A stretch of DNA of 64,000 nt, from positions 558,004 through 622,003 of the forward strand of contig CAUJNA010003783.1 in NCBI GenBank assembly GCA_963377175.1. The letters are read 5' to 3'. This DNA is from Effrenium voratum (taxonomy: Eukaryota > Sar > Dinophyceae > Suessiales > Symbiodiniaceae). The stretch's first letter is position 1. Each line of letters begins with the position of its first letter. Below the pieces are notes generated by a model. It did not search any database and was not told where the DNA came from. It saw nothing but the letters and a program-made list of their open reading frames with translations. Of the stretch, positions 1 to 9,205 are shown in pieces. A program made the position numbers and the translations under genes.

Positions 1-2
1 TC

Positions 3-95
3 AATGTCCCAGTTGAGGTGCATGAGGCTTGGAAATGCGGCGGGCCTCCGCGCGACGACTTGATGAAGCTTCTTGAGGATGCCAACTTCAAGAAG
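3..95 (+). CDS. Partial exon at window edge, upstream part of the 1-5.6 kb gene
   Basis: The frame starting at position 3 reads NVPVEVHEAWKCGG followed by PPRDDLMKLLEDANFKK, a protein-like stretch that is open from the window edge. After the last AAG the DNA becomes a short direct repeat (gctggggtgtttct appears twice, about 96-135), so coding probably ends near 95. A GC donor (AAG|GCTGGG) is possible, as dinoflagellate introns tolerate GC and GA donors. The exon has the same strand and similar composition to the exons that follow, so I infer it belongs to the same gene. I recognise no domain. The true start lies outside the window. Confidence 0.5.
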
Positions 96-447
96 GCTGG
101 GGTGTTTCTTGCAGCTGGGGTGTTTCTGACAGCTGGGGCACTTTACCCAAAACTAAGAAACCGCAGTTACTCCCTCGATATCTCTCGGCACGTGCGTGTT
201 GATTTGGCCTTTTGTCGGTTCAACAAAAAGGTGAAATGTCCGCATGTATGAAATGGGTGCCCACCAACACTTCGATTCGGGCGTCGCCAAGGTCTTTGCA
301 GGAGGGTTGAGTTGACCGATACTGCTGTTTACTGTCCGGGATTCTGATCTGCGTTTGCAAACTTACAAAATATACTAGCTGCTCATTTTTCATTGAATTG
401 CCCTTATAATTATCCCTGGCATAACCCAATGCGTCTGGACGCTCAAG

Positions 448-573
448 GCGCAATTCTTGCAACGGGTGGTCAAGTCCAAGGAGAAGGTGAGCAAGAAAAG
501 CGCTCGAACGAAGCGTGGGTGGTACACCGTGGAAGCCATGCGGTCTGTGTTGAAATGGTCCAAGTCCAACTCC
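448..573 (+). CDS. Lysine-rich exon of the 1-5.6 kb gene
   Basis: Behind a plausible acceptor (gctcaag|GCG) this 42-codon frame reads AQFLQRVVKSKEKVSKKSAR, then TKRGWYTVEAMRSVLKWS, before TAG at 574. It is strongly basic, and the GWYTVEAM and LKWS segments look like a conserved motif rather than chance sequence. From general familiarity, similar basic segments precede an acidic KYNKKIKKYY-type segment in an abundant Symbiodiniaceae protein family, and such a segment lies in the next exon here. The donor is unresolved: it could be TCCAA|GTCCAA or the GTGTGTGCG just after the stop. Confidence 0.55.
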
Positions 574-828
574 TAGTGTGTGTGCGTGCACAAGTGCCAT
601 CGACCGATCTTGATTGAACTTCAGGGATTGGCTGTCTTAAGTCACACCCTTTTGAACTTGTAAGGTCCTATGCCGCTGGAGTAGTGAAATTTTGCGAGAA
701 GCCGGGAAATGAGAAGCTGATCAAGCCTCCCACTTGCAAATCAGATATACAGTTATGCGATGCATGCTTGCTTGCGCACCTTTGCGTGTTTGCTCCCAGT
801 GTGTGGCATCCCACCCTGCATGGCTTAG

Positions 829-1177
829 GAGGGACAAGTATAACAAAAAGATCAAAAAGTACTATGTGCAAGTGGAAGAAGACGATGAAGATCTGAGTGA
901 AGAAGAAGAGAGGGAGCGTCAAGAGGATGTGCAGGCGCAAAGAAACGATTTGCAAGGGGCCCCGCTAAACAACATTTGCCCGCCCTGGCTCGAAGCCCAG
1001 GATGGCAGCGAGGTCAAGTTCAACCGACTTGGCCATCAGAAGCCTGAGAACACGGAGGATATCTCGAGCTCGGACGATGAGGGTAAAAAGAAGAAGAAGA
1101 AGTGCGAACAGTTCAATTCTGGCCAAAAGGACTGCATGCTGTTTGATCTTACCAACCATCAAACAAGTTCCCACTAA
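829..1177 (+). CDS. Acidic/lysine-rich exon, low-complexity linker
   Basis: After the acceptor tggcttag|G the frame reads RDKYNKKIKKYYVQVEEDDE, followed by an acidic EEEERERQ run. It continues through QRNDLQGAPLNNICPPWLEA and GHQKPENTEDISSSDDEG to a KKKKKK run. The charge pattern (basic, acidic, then serine-acidic) suggests a disordered linker, possibly nuclear. The frame closes at 1177. The real donor may be earlier, for example GAGG|GTAAAAAG near 1080. No catalytic motif is visible. It lies between the basic exon at 448 and the coiled-coil exons at 1201 and 1439. Confidence 0.55.
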
Positions 1178-1200
1178 AGTTGCACTTTGAACCCTTGCAG

Positions 1201-1350
1201 GAATTCAGCACCTTTAAGCGCTTTGGGGACAGCCTACTTGCGCGATCTTCAAAGATCACGGACTTGATTGGCAACTTAGAAGATGCTGTTTCCGAATTGG
1301 ACGATAAAAACCCTGACAAAAAGAGGGCGAAATCGACACTCAGCTGCTAA
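1201..1350 (+). CDS. Coiled-coil exon 1
   Basis: A clear acceptor (cccttgcag|GAATTC) opens a frame reading EFSTFKRFGDSLLARSSKIT and then DLIGNLEDAVSELDDKNPDK, closing at TAA near 1348. Leucines, isoleucines and valines fall at roughly heptad spacing (ITDLIGNLEDAVSEL), which suggests a short coiled coil. The exon leads naturally into the second coiled-coil exon at 1439. The donor is unclear and may be a non-canonical GC site just before the stop. Confidence 0.5.
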   Translation, partial: EFSTFKRFGDSLLARSSKITDLIGNLEDAVSELDDKNPDKKRAKSTLSC

Positions 1351-1438
1351 CCAGACAAATTCATGTGTCGTAGACTTTATACTTGATTAATTTCTCCTTC
1401 CCTCTCACCACCCCATGCCTGCAACAAGGTGCGTGCAG

Positions 1439-1630
1439 AACCTGGAGTCCGCCGTGGCCATTTTGGAGCGAGAGTACGAAGCGGTGGAGAAAACCAAAGC
1501 TGAGGTCAGCAAGCTGCAGGATGGGAAACTATCAGAAAAGGAGGAGAAAGAGTTCTTCTCTCAGTCATCTCGTCGCCTAAGAATTGCTGCCGCCTGTGAA
1601 GCAGCCCTTGTGAAAATGCGGGTTTTCTGA
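1439..1630 (+). CDS. Coiled-coil exon 2, ends in a probable frameshift
   Basis: Behind the acceptor gtgcgtgcag| the frame reads NLESAVAILEREYEAVEKTK and AEVSKLQDGKLSEKEEKEFF, continuing SQSSRRLRIAAACEAALVKM before a stop at 1628-1630. The E/K-rich heptad pattern indicates a coiled coil. Coding appears to continue in a different frame from about 1618 (next entry) with no room for an ordinary intron. This suggests either a one- or two-base indel or that the copy is decayed. Confidence 0.55.
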   Translation, partial: NLESAVAILEREYEAVEKTKAEVSKLQDGKLSEKEEKEFFSQSSRRLRIAAACEAALVKMRVF

Positions 1631-1794
1631 GGCTTTTGGCATGCTTGGATGGCCAACTCAAAAAGACAACTGTGGCGTGCCCTGGTTGCAACCGAACTGG
1701 ATCCCGACAGCCTCCCATGGACATCGCTGTGCTTGGCAGGTGCTGCAAGGTGACAACAGCTGAGAGCAACGCAAAGTGCCTAGGTGGCATCTAA
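1618..1794 (+). pseudogene. Zinc-ribbon-like segment in shifted frame
   Basis: Immediately after the coiled-coil exon the other frame reads GFLRLLACLDGQLKKTTVAC, then PGCNRTGSRQPPMDIAVLG and RCCKVTTAESNAKCLGGI, closing at 1792-1794. The CPGCNRTG and RCCK elements give a CxxC...CC arrangement like a small zinc ribbon. The frame relates to the upstream exon by a -1 shift at about 1618. A splice at GGCAG|GTGCTG is also possible near 1731. I call it broken because no splice solution joins it cleanly to the preceding exon. A sequencing indel would look the same. Confidence 0.45.
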
Positions 1795-2750
1795 AAAGTG
1801 CATGTGTGCAAGCACGCACGCACGCATATATATGATCAATCTTGTCATCGCTGTCCATCCTGATTCCCACTTGCATGCAAAATCCCGCATTTGCTGAGGA
1901 GCTTGCTGAAGAAGTTCAAATGATGGGAAGCTGCATGGGACTAGAGATTTCAGGATATTAGGCTAGGGGACAATCTGACCCGTCACCAATGTGCATTAGA
2001 TCAGCATGCCGGGGAACATGTGCAAAGCACGTGGTGGTGAAGCCATGCTGGTATTGTACATTGATTGGATTCGGCACGCGCTGAAAAACCTGACGGTCAC
2101 GTCATTTGTGCAATGTGTTTTGATCGAAAGGCATGCCCATATATAGATGGTTTCAAAGCAGTGTTGGCCGGTACAGTGTTGTACACTTCAGTACGCACTA
2201 TACATGCTCGGCAGTCCGTTATGTTTGTGCGTGCATGCAGTTGCTCACGCGCGTGCCAGGTGTCCGTGACCGTCGCGACCCTGGCCCAGTCCTTCGCAAT
2301 CTTGCCCGCTTGCTGGCCAACGGGGCTTGGGCCCCAGCCAGTTGCCTGCAAGCATGCGTCGTTGCAGCAAAGTGTGCTCCTGCCTGCAGCCTTTGGCAAA
2401 CGCAGTAGATCGATACAGTGTGCGAGCTTGCGCGACCCTAGCTGATCACATGTAGAGGTTCACACTGACCACTTTTCAGCTAGCATGCATGCATGTTTCC
2501 ATCACATCGATCTGCTTGCCACCATGGGCTTCGTGTACATGCATGATGATGCTATGGACGACCTGCTGGATCTTCTAACGTACGAGTGCCCTATTACTGG
2601 GGCAAAGCGGGTGGCAGGAGCGCGAACGCCAAAACTGCTTGGAAACCCGATGAAGAAACAAAGGCTCTTTGGCTTGAAGCACTTGGTCACATAAAAGAGT
2701 TGTATGTGCTTCCTGAAGCAGATTTGAACATGTGCCTTGAATACTGAGGA
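1795..2750. other. Intron-like stretch with two weak exon candidates
   Basis: No strong gene is visible. Two short plus-strand open segments could be exons. About 2259-2350 reads RDRRDPGPVLRNLARLLANG after a possible cag| acceptor. About 2630-2745 reads AKTAWKPDEETKALWLEALG then HIKELYVLPEADLNMCLEY. The second is the more protein-like. The rest is ordinary mixed sequence with many GCATGC-type words (for example 1800-1830 and 2485-2500). Confidence 0.3.
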
Positions 2751-2911
2751 GGTTGGCAACTGATGCTACACTTCATGAAGTCGCAGCAGCACCAAGTTCT
2801 AGTGGCAACTTGTCAACCCTGCCCAGAACGGAGCTTCTCCGGCCTTCCAGCCCGCGACGTCACCATCGCATCAGCGTTGCTAAGTTGCAGCAAATCGATC
2901 TAGGCTTATAA
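2751..2911 (+). CDS. Ser/Pro/Arg-rich exon
   Basis: The frame reads LATDATLHEVAAAPSSSGNL and STLPRTELLRPSSPRRHHRI, then SVAKLQQIDL before TAA at 2909-2911. A plausible acceptor (actgaggag|G) precedes it. Composition suggests a flexible linker before the next domain-bearing exon at 2941. Only about 30 bases separate them, so either the intron is very short or one boundary is misplaced. No domain is recognised. Confidence 0.45.
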
Positions 2912-2940
2912 TGTTGATGATTGTTCTTTGCAAACTTAAG

Positions 2941-3414
2941 GCACAGCCTTACCTGACGGAGCTGGAGTCCTTTGGGCACAAGTTTCAGGCAGAAACCTTT
3001 AACTGGAAGCTAGTCAGAGGTTACGGTCTTCTGAATCACTGCTTGGCACCGCCAAAGGTGGGGATGGCCACGTGTGGTAAAGTTTTGTCACATGCAAAAC
3101 AGCATATAACCAGCTTTCGGGAAACAATGGGTGTCCAGCTTTGCGTTTTCAAGGTGGGTGTTACAGCCAACCCAATCTTGCGTTTCGTTTCTTACTTGGA
3201 AATGGGGTTTTCCACAATGTGGCTCATAGCCTCGTCCCATTCGATTGATTTGATTCATATGCTTGAAGCTGCTTTGATTTCTGAGTTTCAGCAGGGTACA
3301 GGTTGCAAAAACAAACCTGGCTCTGGCGGCGAAGGTGCTCTTAACCGGGCCAAGCCTGCAGAGCCTCCATATTACGCATATGTGGTTGGAGGTCGGGCAG
3401 ACCAACGGGGCTGG
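2941..3414 (+). CDS. Exon with GIY-YIG-like pattern
   Basis: Bounded by an acceptor (cttaag|GCACAG) and a good donor (GGCTGG|GTAGGT). It encodes about 158 residues starting AQPYLTELESFGHKFQAE. The second half has VFKVGVTANPILRF, then LIHMLEAALISEFQ, then GCKNKPGSGGEG and PPYYAYVVGGRADQ. The order KVG, Arg, Glu, Asn resembles the R/E/N layout of GIY-YIG nuclease folds, but the first GIY element is not clear. Known: GIY-YIG domains cut DNA in repair, homing and some mobile elements. Inferred: this one may act in the same protein as the transposase-like module that follows. It could instead be an unrelated dinoflagellate-specific domain. Confidence 0.6.
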
Positions 3415-3529
3415 GTAGGTTAATTAGATCTGGCTGCTAGCCTACGCGGGGAAAAAGCGTTTTGCGTTCTGAGCATGCTTGATGTTGCGCACCAGGATTA
3501 TAAAGCCTAAGTTTTCCATTCAATTCAAG

Positions 3530-4901
3530 TGGCGGTGATGCCGAGGCCCCTTGCTCTCATGTGGTGAAGCTGGCGAAGGCGCACGTTGAAGAGAACCCTG
3601 GGTCTTCCCGGGCTTTGCGGGAATTTGCTGCTATTCGCCCAAAGGATGCTGAACAGGGAGTTCATGAAGTGCTTCGCAAGCATGGTTTGTCAACACCGAT
3701 ACAACCTTTCTATTTGAATTTGGGCCCTGGACATATGGCTAGGTTTCCATTTCTGAAATTCAGTGATTGGGTTCGTTATCTCCTGGATACCAACAGGCTC
3801 AGGCAACTTTGCGGCGTGGCTGACTGGAACCGCACCAAAGAAATCCTATCTCAGTTCTGGGAACGGTACCAAGACCTACACCCTACTCATACAGTCTTCC
3901 AACATTTCGACCGACATCAACTATGCCAAGTTGTGCCGTTCTTCTCGCATTCTGATGAAGGCAGGAGCTACAAACACCAAGCCCTATTCGTGCTTTCGTC
4001 TCATGGGGCTCTCGGCCGAGGAACCAAGAAGTTCATTGCTGAGAACAAACACAAGGCCCGCCCATCCAGGAACAGTATGGGACTCAACTTTGTCGGGCAC
4101 ACCTGGTCCACGCAGTTTGCATCCGCTACCCTGTTGAAGTCAATTGCAAATCAACACCCACACGCATTGGACCTGATTATGAAGGAGTACGCAACTGATG
4201 TGGCTTCTCTGGCCAAAGATGGGATTACAAGCACGGATGGAACAAAGCACATTTGGTGCATTCACATTGGCACTAAAGGAGATCTTCCGGCGTTGGTCAA
4301 GCTTGGCAAGCTGCAAAGGTCATTCTCCCATGGTCCCAAAGCCCGATCCAGCAAAGACCCGTGTAAAGGTATTTGTCATTATTGCCTTGCCGGCAAGGAG
4401 GGCCTGAACAATACATCCCCATACCCCTACGAGGATATGTCGCTTGTGCCTGCATGGAGTACAACCCTTCACCGTGAACTTCCTTGGGACCCCTTGTCTC
4501 CACCTGCAATTCTTGAGGGCGCGATGCTGCGAGAGGAAGCGCCTAGCGCTTTTTTTCTCACTGACATATGGCATAACTTCCATCTCGGAGTTGCTAAGGT
4601 CTGGATTGGGGGAAGCATCATCAGCATTTTGGAGCGGATGTCGCATTTCCCGGAAGGAAGGTCCGTTGAGTCCAAACTCGCTTGGCTTACCGAAGAGTAC
4701 AAGACTTTCATGAGGCATCGCCGCATTGCGCCGCACTTGCTTGAACTTTCGCGAGAAACTCTCAGCTGGCCAACAGGGGGCACGTGTCCGCAGGGAAGGT
4801 GGAGCAAGGGGGCTGTGAGTACACACCTGATGATGTTCTTGGAGAACTTTTGCGAGCGGTATACTGAAAACCAGACCGACGATGTGGTTCTCAAGGCCAT
4901 T
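3530..4901 (+). CDS. Large exon of an abundant dinoflagellate family, KDZ/CACTA-transposase-like
   Basis: A 1.37 kb open exon, the strongest coding signal in the window. The acceptor is caattcaag|TGGCGG and the donor GCCATT|GTAGCT. Counting from codon 3561, residues about 49-80 read PFYLNLGPGHMARFPF then LKFSDWVRYLLDTNRL. A SHSDEGR motif (Asp at 132) is followed by LFVLSSHGALGRGT, MGLNFVGHTWSTQF, and HIGTKGDLPALVKLGKL (Asp at 241). Next come a CKGICHYC cysteine cluster (268-275) and TDIWHNFHLGVAK (Asp 335, His 338). The GD motif, Cys cluster and DxxH order resembles Tnp2/KDZ-type DDE transposases. I recognise the family as hugely expanded and uncharacterised in Symbiodiniaceae; the transposase assignment is inference. 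Confidence 0.85.
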
Positions 4902-5181
4902 GTAGCTTAATTTGCATCACCAACATTTTGGGTTTTCGCAGTTTGTGCATGCCTTTTTGGTGTGCCAAGAGCGGTCAAGTGACCACAAGGGGCCATTTTA
5001 GCAAGTGACCTTTTTTGGCGTTTTTTGCACCCCAAAAACAGCCAAAAAGGCCACTTGTTAAAATGGCCCCTTGTGGTCACTTGACCTTTGTTGGTGTGTG
5101 TGTGTGTGTGAGTGTGTGTTTCTTGCAACTGTAGCCTGTTAAAATGAAGGTTTACACGCTTGTGTTATTCCCTTGCGTAAG
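4902..5181 (+). other. Intron with a 114 bp palindrome
   Basis: Splicing ATT|GTAGCT to gcgtaag|GTCAGC joins the large exon to the C-terminal exon in phase 0. The intron has a GT...AG structure and is 280 bp. It holds the palindrome at 4973-5086 and a GT microsatellite at about 5091-5120. Confidence 0.6.
4973..5086. mobile_element. Intronic palindrome, MITE-like
   Basis: The left arm starts GGTCAAGTGACCACAAGGGG and the right arm ends CCCCTTGTGGTCACTTGACC. The arms are near-perfect inverse complements (about 38 bp, with small indels) around a spacer that is itself partly inverted (TTTTTTGGCG and GCCAAAAA). I saw no other copy in the window. Confidence 0.75.
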
Positions 5182-5598
5182 GTCAGCGGAACGCGTGCCA
5201 TGAACACTGCGTTTGCGTTTATGTACAGCGCTGGTTTTTGGCTTCGGGATTTCCAAGCTCGAACACTGTCCAAGTTACTCATGGTCTTTCTTCAGAAGTT
5301 CCAGCTCGCTGCCTATGAGTGCTTGCAATCTGGGAAACACAGGTTCAAGCTTGTGCCAAAAGTACACATGATACACCATGCTGCGTTTAGACTCCAGCAA
5401 CAGTCTACTCGCATGTGGGCAATCAATCCCATCGCGGAATCAGTTCAGGTTCAGGAAGATTACATCGGAAGGCCGAGCAGGTTGAGTCGTCGTGTGAATA
5501 TCCGGCGTTTGCACCAACGCGTGACCGAGAGGAGTTTGATCTGTAGCTTGCAGGCTTTGGAGGCCTCTGACGCTGATTTACGGGGTTTGGATGTTTGA
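5182..5598 (+). CDS. C-terminal exon of the transposase-like family gene
   Basis: The frame is open from the acceptor to TGA at 5596-5598. It encodes about 138 residues: VSGTRAMNTAFAFMYSAGFW at the start, then FLQKFQLAAYECLQSGKHRF, KLVPKVHMIHHAAFRLQQQ, NPIAESVQVQEDYIGRPSRL and a basic tail ending ASDADLRGLDV. The KxHMIHH motif and the downstream ExxQxEDYIGR motif look conserved. A glutamate here could complete a DDE-like site with the upstream aspartates, but that is speculation. Spacing and phase agree with one gene, and this is probably the terminal exon. No polyadenylation signal is expected in dinoflagellates and none is assigned. Confidence 0.75.
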   Translation, partial: VSGTRAMNTAFAFMYSAGFWLRDFQARTLSKLLMVFLQKFQLAAYECLQSGKHRFKLVPKVHMIHHAAFRLQQQSTRMWAINPIAESVQVQEDYIGRPSRLSRRVNIRRLHQRVTERSLICSLQALEASDADLRGLDV

Positions 5599-5980
5599 GG
5601 CTGACATGCATCATGAGCAAAAACCCAGGTTTCCCTGATGTCAAACTTAATAATTTGCCTGGCTGTTCATTTGGTTTGGCCTTGCTTGCAGCTTTCAATC
5701 ATCCTTTGTGAGCCCTTTTTCCAAATGCTGGCAGGATATCGAGCCTGATCGAGCCAGGAAAAGTGGCCGGCTGCGAGCGAGCTGTGTATGCGTTTTTTTT
5801 GCGCATGTAACCTTGTACTAGCTGCTTGAAACATGTGAAATGACTGGGAGACAACAACATGCCTAAGGTCCAAAATTCAAAGGGGCGTGTTTGCAGCAAA
5901 AGGCCGTGTTTTTGCAAAGGGGCCGTGTTTCTAGCGAAACCCAGCACTGATCTAAAAATGAGGGTCCCAAAGGCCCCAGG

Positions 5981-6071
5981 TATATATATATATAGATAAA
6001 TATATATATATATATATATATAAAGAGGCGTGTGTATATATGTATATCTGCCTATATATATATATATATAT
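5981..6071. repeat. TA dinucleotide microsatellite
   Basis: Almost uninterrupted tatata runs, broken by tagataaa and by a short segment at about 6023-6050. Confidence 0.9.
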
Positions 6072-6227
6072 CGCGGCGTGGCAAGAGGTGTCTGTAAGGC
6101 TGCTATTCTGTATGCCCACAGGCTGACATCCTGTCACCCGCAGTTAGCCTTACAGATGCAGATGGCAGATGAAAAAAAAAACAATAAAGTCTGTCCAGAT
6201 CTGTCAAGCCTCTGCAGACAAACAAAT

Positions 6228-6283
6228 ATACACACCCACGCACGCACCCACCCACCCACTCACGCACGCACGCACGCACGCAC
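6228..6283. repeat. CACC/CACG microsatellite
   Basis: Repeated cacgcacgcacccacccaccc-like tetranucleotides. Confidence 0.85.
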
Positions 6284-7178
6284 GTTTCCTCTTCTGTATC
6301 GAGGCGGGCTCCGGTGCGGCGCCCAAGCCAGGAATCAGCTTTGTTCTGGCATGACCTTCTATCAGAATGGCTGGGACTGTTTGATTCGCAGGAAAGCCCG
6401 AAGGAAACACCCCAGTGATACGGGTTCTTCATTTTGAGAAACTTAGCCTTATCAGCTTGATTTGTTGGGCCATGTTTGCAGGAGGCTTCACGTTTTGCGG
6501 GTAGAAACAAGTCGAGGCCCCGGTTTTCCCTCTGGGTTTTTCAGCGATGGTCATCGACCCCTGGCTTTCAGGGATAGTAGAACACGCCTGGACCCTGAGG
6601 CTACGCTAAGAATAGGAAATTCTAGGGTTGATTCCCCATTATTTTCAACCATTGTTTCTTCCAAAAACCGGCCGTTTTCCCTGGGTTTCCGGAGGTTTTC
6701 TAGAAAGAAGGATCCCTGGAAAGAATGGGGAAGGTACCCCTAGAGAAATGCCAGCAAACATTATGCAGCTGGTTTCCCTTTTTTTCCAAGGACCATCAAA
6801 TTTCCCCCGGACGTGCCAGGTGACATCCCTAGGTGCTGCCATGTGTGTTTGTTGCTTGCAGCCGAAGGGACAGTACTGCACAACTGATTTCCAGTGAGCT
6901 CAGCATGTTTCAGGCCATCATCCAAGCTGCTTTGGTGCACCGTTCATGGCATGTCAAAGTCTCCTGAGAAAAGTGTTTTTCTCAGTTGTTTGATCAATCC
7001 GGGCACTCCTTTCGACTTGTTCTCCCCCCAAGCTGGTTGAGAATCCCTTCAACGGAGTTGGGACATATTTTTTTTGAGTCCAGTACGCGGAGGGGTTCCT
7101 TTCAGTATCCTTTGGCTTCTGCGTTCAACAGGTTTCTTGGGCACCTCAAGCCGCCGGGGCTTGGCTTACTTTCACGAG

Positions 7179-7424
7179 TGAGTTCCTCCGAGGTCGGAGC
7201 AGACTTCCGCACCCACCAAGCTGGACTTGGCCGCTGGGCCCAGCTCCAGCCGAATCCCAGGGGATCTCACGGCTCCAGAACCCCAAACCCTCTGGAACCC
7301 GGACGAGAAGAGACGGGCAGCCAACTTTCAACGCACAAGTGCCCGCAGTTGTCTCGGGTCTGACCTGGAAAGGCTCGTCACATTGTTCGGGGCTCACGAC
7401 GTGTCGAGCCAGAAATCGACCTGA
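7179..7424 (+). CDS. Possible exon, unknown product
   Basis: The frame reads PRSEQTSAPTKLDLAAGPSS, then RIPGDLTAPEPQTLWNPDEK and RAANFQRTSARSCLGSDLER, ending LVTLFGAHDVSSQKST with TGA at 7422-7424. The GC-rich, codon-like character suggests a host exon, but the opposite strand is also open. No domain is recognised. It is the first of several plus-strand open segments between 7.1 and 8.8 kb that could form one gene. Confidence 0.35.
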
Positions 7425-7575
7425 GCTCCCCGTTCCATCTACCACCCCTCTTTTGGTCTAAGGTCAGCCAAATCATATCCCGCAATCAGCCAGGTTTAAA
7501 TCCCCAATCCTTTGGGAAAGGGGGCAAAAGGATGCCAAACATGCTGCGTGCCCAATTTTTGAAACTGGCCTTTAC

Positions 7576-7686
7576 TAACTTGCCCAACGCCGACCTTTTA
7601 ACCTTTTGGTTTCCCTGTGTTGGTCCATATGTAGTCAAGATTCCAAAACGTGATCACCTTTTGTTTCTAGGTCCTTTGGGCAGGTG
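7576..7686. mobile_element. MITE-like family J copy
   Basis: The ends read acttgcccaacgccgacc and ggtcctttgggcaggt, imperfect inverse complements. The interior ttttggtttccctgtgttggtcc is shared with copies at 21763 and 52650. Confidence 0.6.
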
Positions 7687-7930
7687 AACATAAAGTGAAC
7701 CTGCCATGTGTTTGAACCGCATGACTAATGACTTACTTTGTTGCGCTGGGTGCGCAGAGTACAATCAGTTAGGGGTTTTGAACTGTGCCCTTGTTGCGTG
7801 AATTACTTGTGTGTTCGGGCAAGTTAGAAAGTTGTTGGTAATCTAGGTTATAACCTACTCAAAAGTCCCCGAATTAACCCTGTTATACATTTAATTAGGG
7901 CCATTCAAAGTCTGGAAGCTTTGGGCATAG

Positions 7931-8102
7931 AAATGATCTTGCTCTTTTTGTGTCCCTTTTGGAGTTGGCTGATGCAGCGGCTCTTTCCACCCTTTCCGCA
8001 CAGGTGCAAGCAACGTGCGGCCCTCATTGTGTTTGCTTGGGAGCGGCCCCAACAAGTCTTTTGTGGAGAGCAACGGACAAGACTACATCGGTTTCGCAGC
8101 AT
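7931..8102 (+). CDS. Possible exon with strong donor
   Basis: One plus frame reads LALFVSLLELADAAALSTLS, AQVQATCGPHCVCLGAAPTS and LLWRATDKTTSVSQH, and stops at a good donor (CAGCAT|GTAAGGT at 8103). Alanine/serine-rich helices alternate with a CGPHCVC cysteine group. A second plus frame (RPSLCLLGSGPNKSFVESNG) is also open, so the frame is not certain. No family is recognised. Confidence 0.4.
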
Positions 8103-8211
8103 GTAAGGTACTTCTGCTGGTTTTCATGGTCCGCTGTCAATTTCTTGGTTTTTTTTTTGTATCGTCTGCTATTCATCGCTCAACTCTCCAAAGCTTCTTT
8201 TTGGCCTCTCA

Positions 8212-8347
8212 GAGAGGCTGCGATGGACATGAATAGGCATTTGGGGACCCTTCTCATACATGTTCTTTCGGTTGAAAAAAACGTGGCACTGGTTTTGCAG
8301 TTTGGTTCTAATGATTTCTCAGCGGAGTTCATCCGTTTTCACGTCCA
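8212..8347 (+). CDS. Possible exon following 7931-8102
   Basis: After a pyrimidine-rich acceptor (ggcctctcag|A) the frame reads EAAMDMNRHLGTLLIHVLS, then VEKNVALVLQFGSNDFSAEF and IRFHVQ, up to the donor GTCCAG|GTGGTC. An acceptor, a donor and a protein-like frame together make this one of the better exon candidates outside the first gene. It is probably joined to the preceding segment. No domain is recognised. Confidence 0.45.
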
Positions 8348-8420
8348 GGTGGTCTAAGGATATTGCTTGGGGCAGCCCTGGTGACACCCGCGGGAATCAA
8401 CGAATTCTAGCGATAGTGCC

Positions 8421-8528
8421 TGGGTGCTTTGGTGCGTTTCCACTTAGCTCAACATCTGAGAGCTGGTCCCCGGAGTTCAGACTCGGTGGCTCATGAGTTG
8501 ATGAAGGCTGCAGCCATTGTTCCATGAA
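8421..8528 (+). CDS. Possible small exon
   Basis: The frame reads CLGALVRFHLAQHLRAGPRS then SDSVAHELMKAAAIVP and ends with TGA. It fits as a further exon of the 7.9-8.5 kb candidate gene, but no acceptor is secure. Confidence 0.3.
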
Positions 8529-9205
8529 TCTGCCTAGGGTTCCGGCAACTGTAAGGGAAGGCGTTTCAAAGCTGAAATTGCTTTGACCTTGAATTTGCTA
8601 GTGCCCTATTTGCAATATTCAGGGAATCAAGAGTGCCCTGCGTCTAGCAGGAGGTCTTGGAAGATCGCCGACCCTCTGAATGGTGCTGGTCACGTCACGT
8701 CGGAACAACGACTCCGCTCAATTGAAGTCACTAGTGGCAGCGCTGGGGGGACATTGGGGGACTCACGAATGATTCAATGATGTTCTTATTTCCAGATTTT
8801 ATCGTTTCAACTGTTAACTTCTTGCCTCTTTGCATTTCCAATATGTCCCGTGCAACCAGCAACAGCTAAGTTGTTGCAGGGTGTCTAGATCTGCCTGTGG
8901 TTTAATGAAAGTCGTGCCTTCTTTGGCGTGCTTGTCGGGTTTCCGGGACCTTATGCTTTTTTGGGCGGGGTCCAGAATTTTAAACTAAACATTGCCTACA
9001 ACCACCTACAGACATCATTAGCGTTGGGAGGGGGAACGCCTCTAGCCCTCTAGTTTCTGAATGCGAGTACAATAATGTCTTCTTTTTCTTGATGCCCTCT
9101 GGTCTGCCAGACGTCAGCATCGCAAGTACGCTCGCTCAGGTCCGGCAAAAGCCTCTCAGCCTGCACTAGAGGGAGACAACCCAAGTGGCCAGTCCACAGT
9201 AACAG

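Larger units (their letters stand above)
5599..7175. other. Gene-poor stretch with microsatellites
   Basis: No convincing gene. It contains an A/T dinucleotide run (about 5981-6071), a CACC/CACG run (about 6228-6283) and several protein-like but unsupported short frames. One plus-strand example is 6361-6437. Confidence 0.4.
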
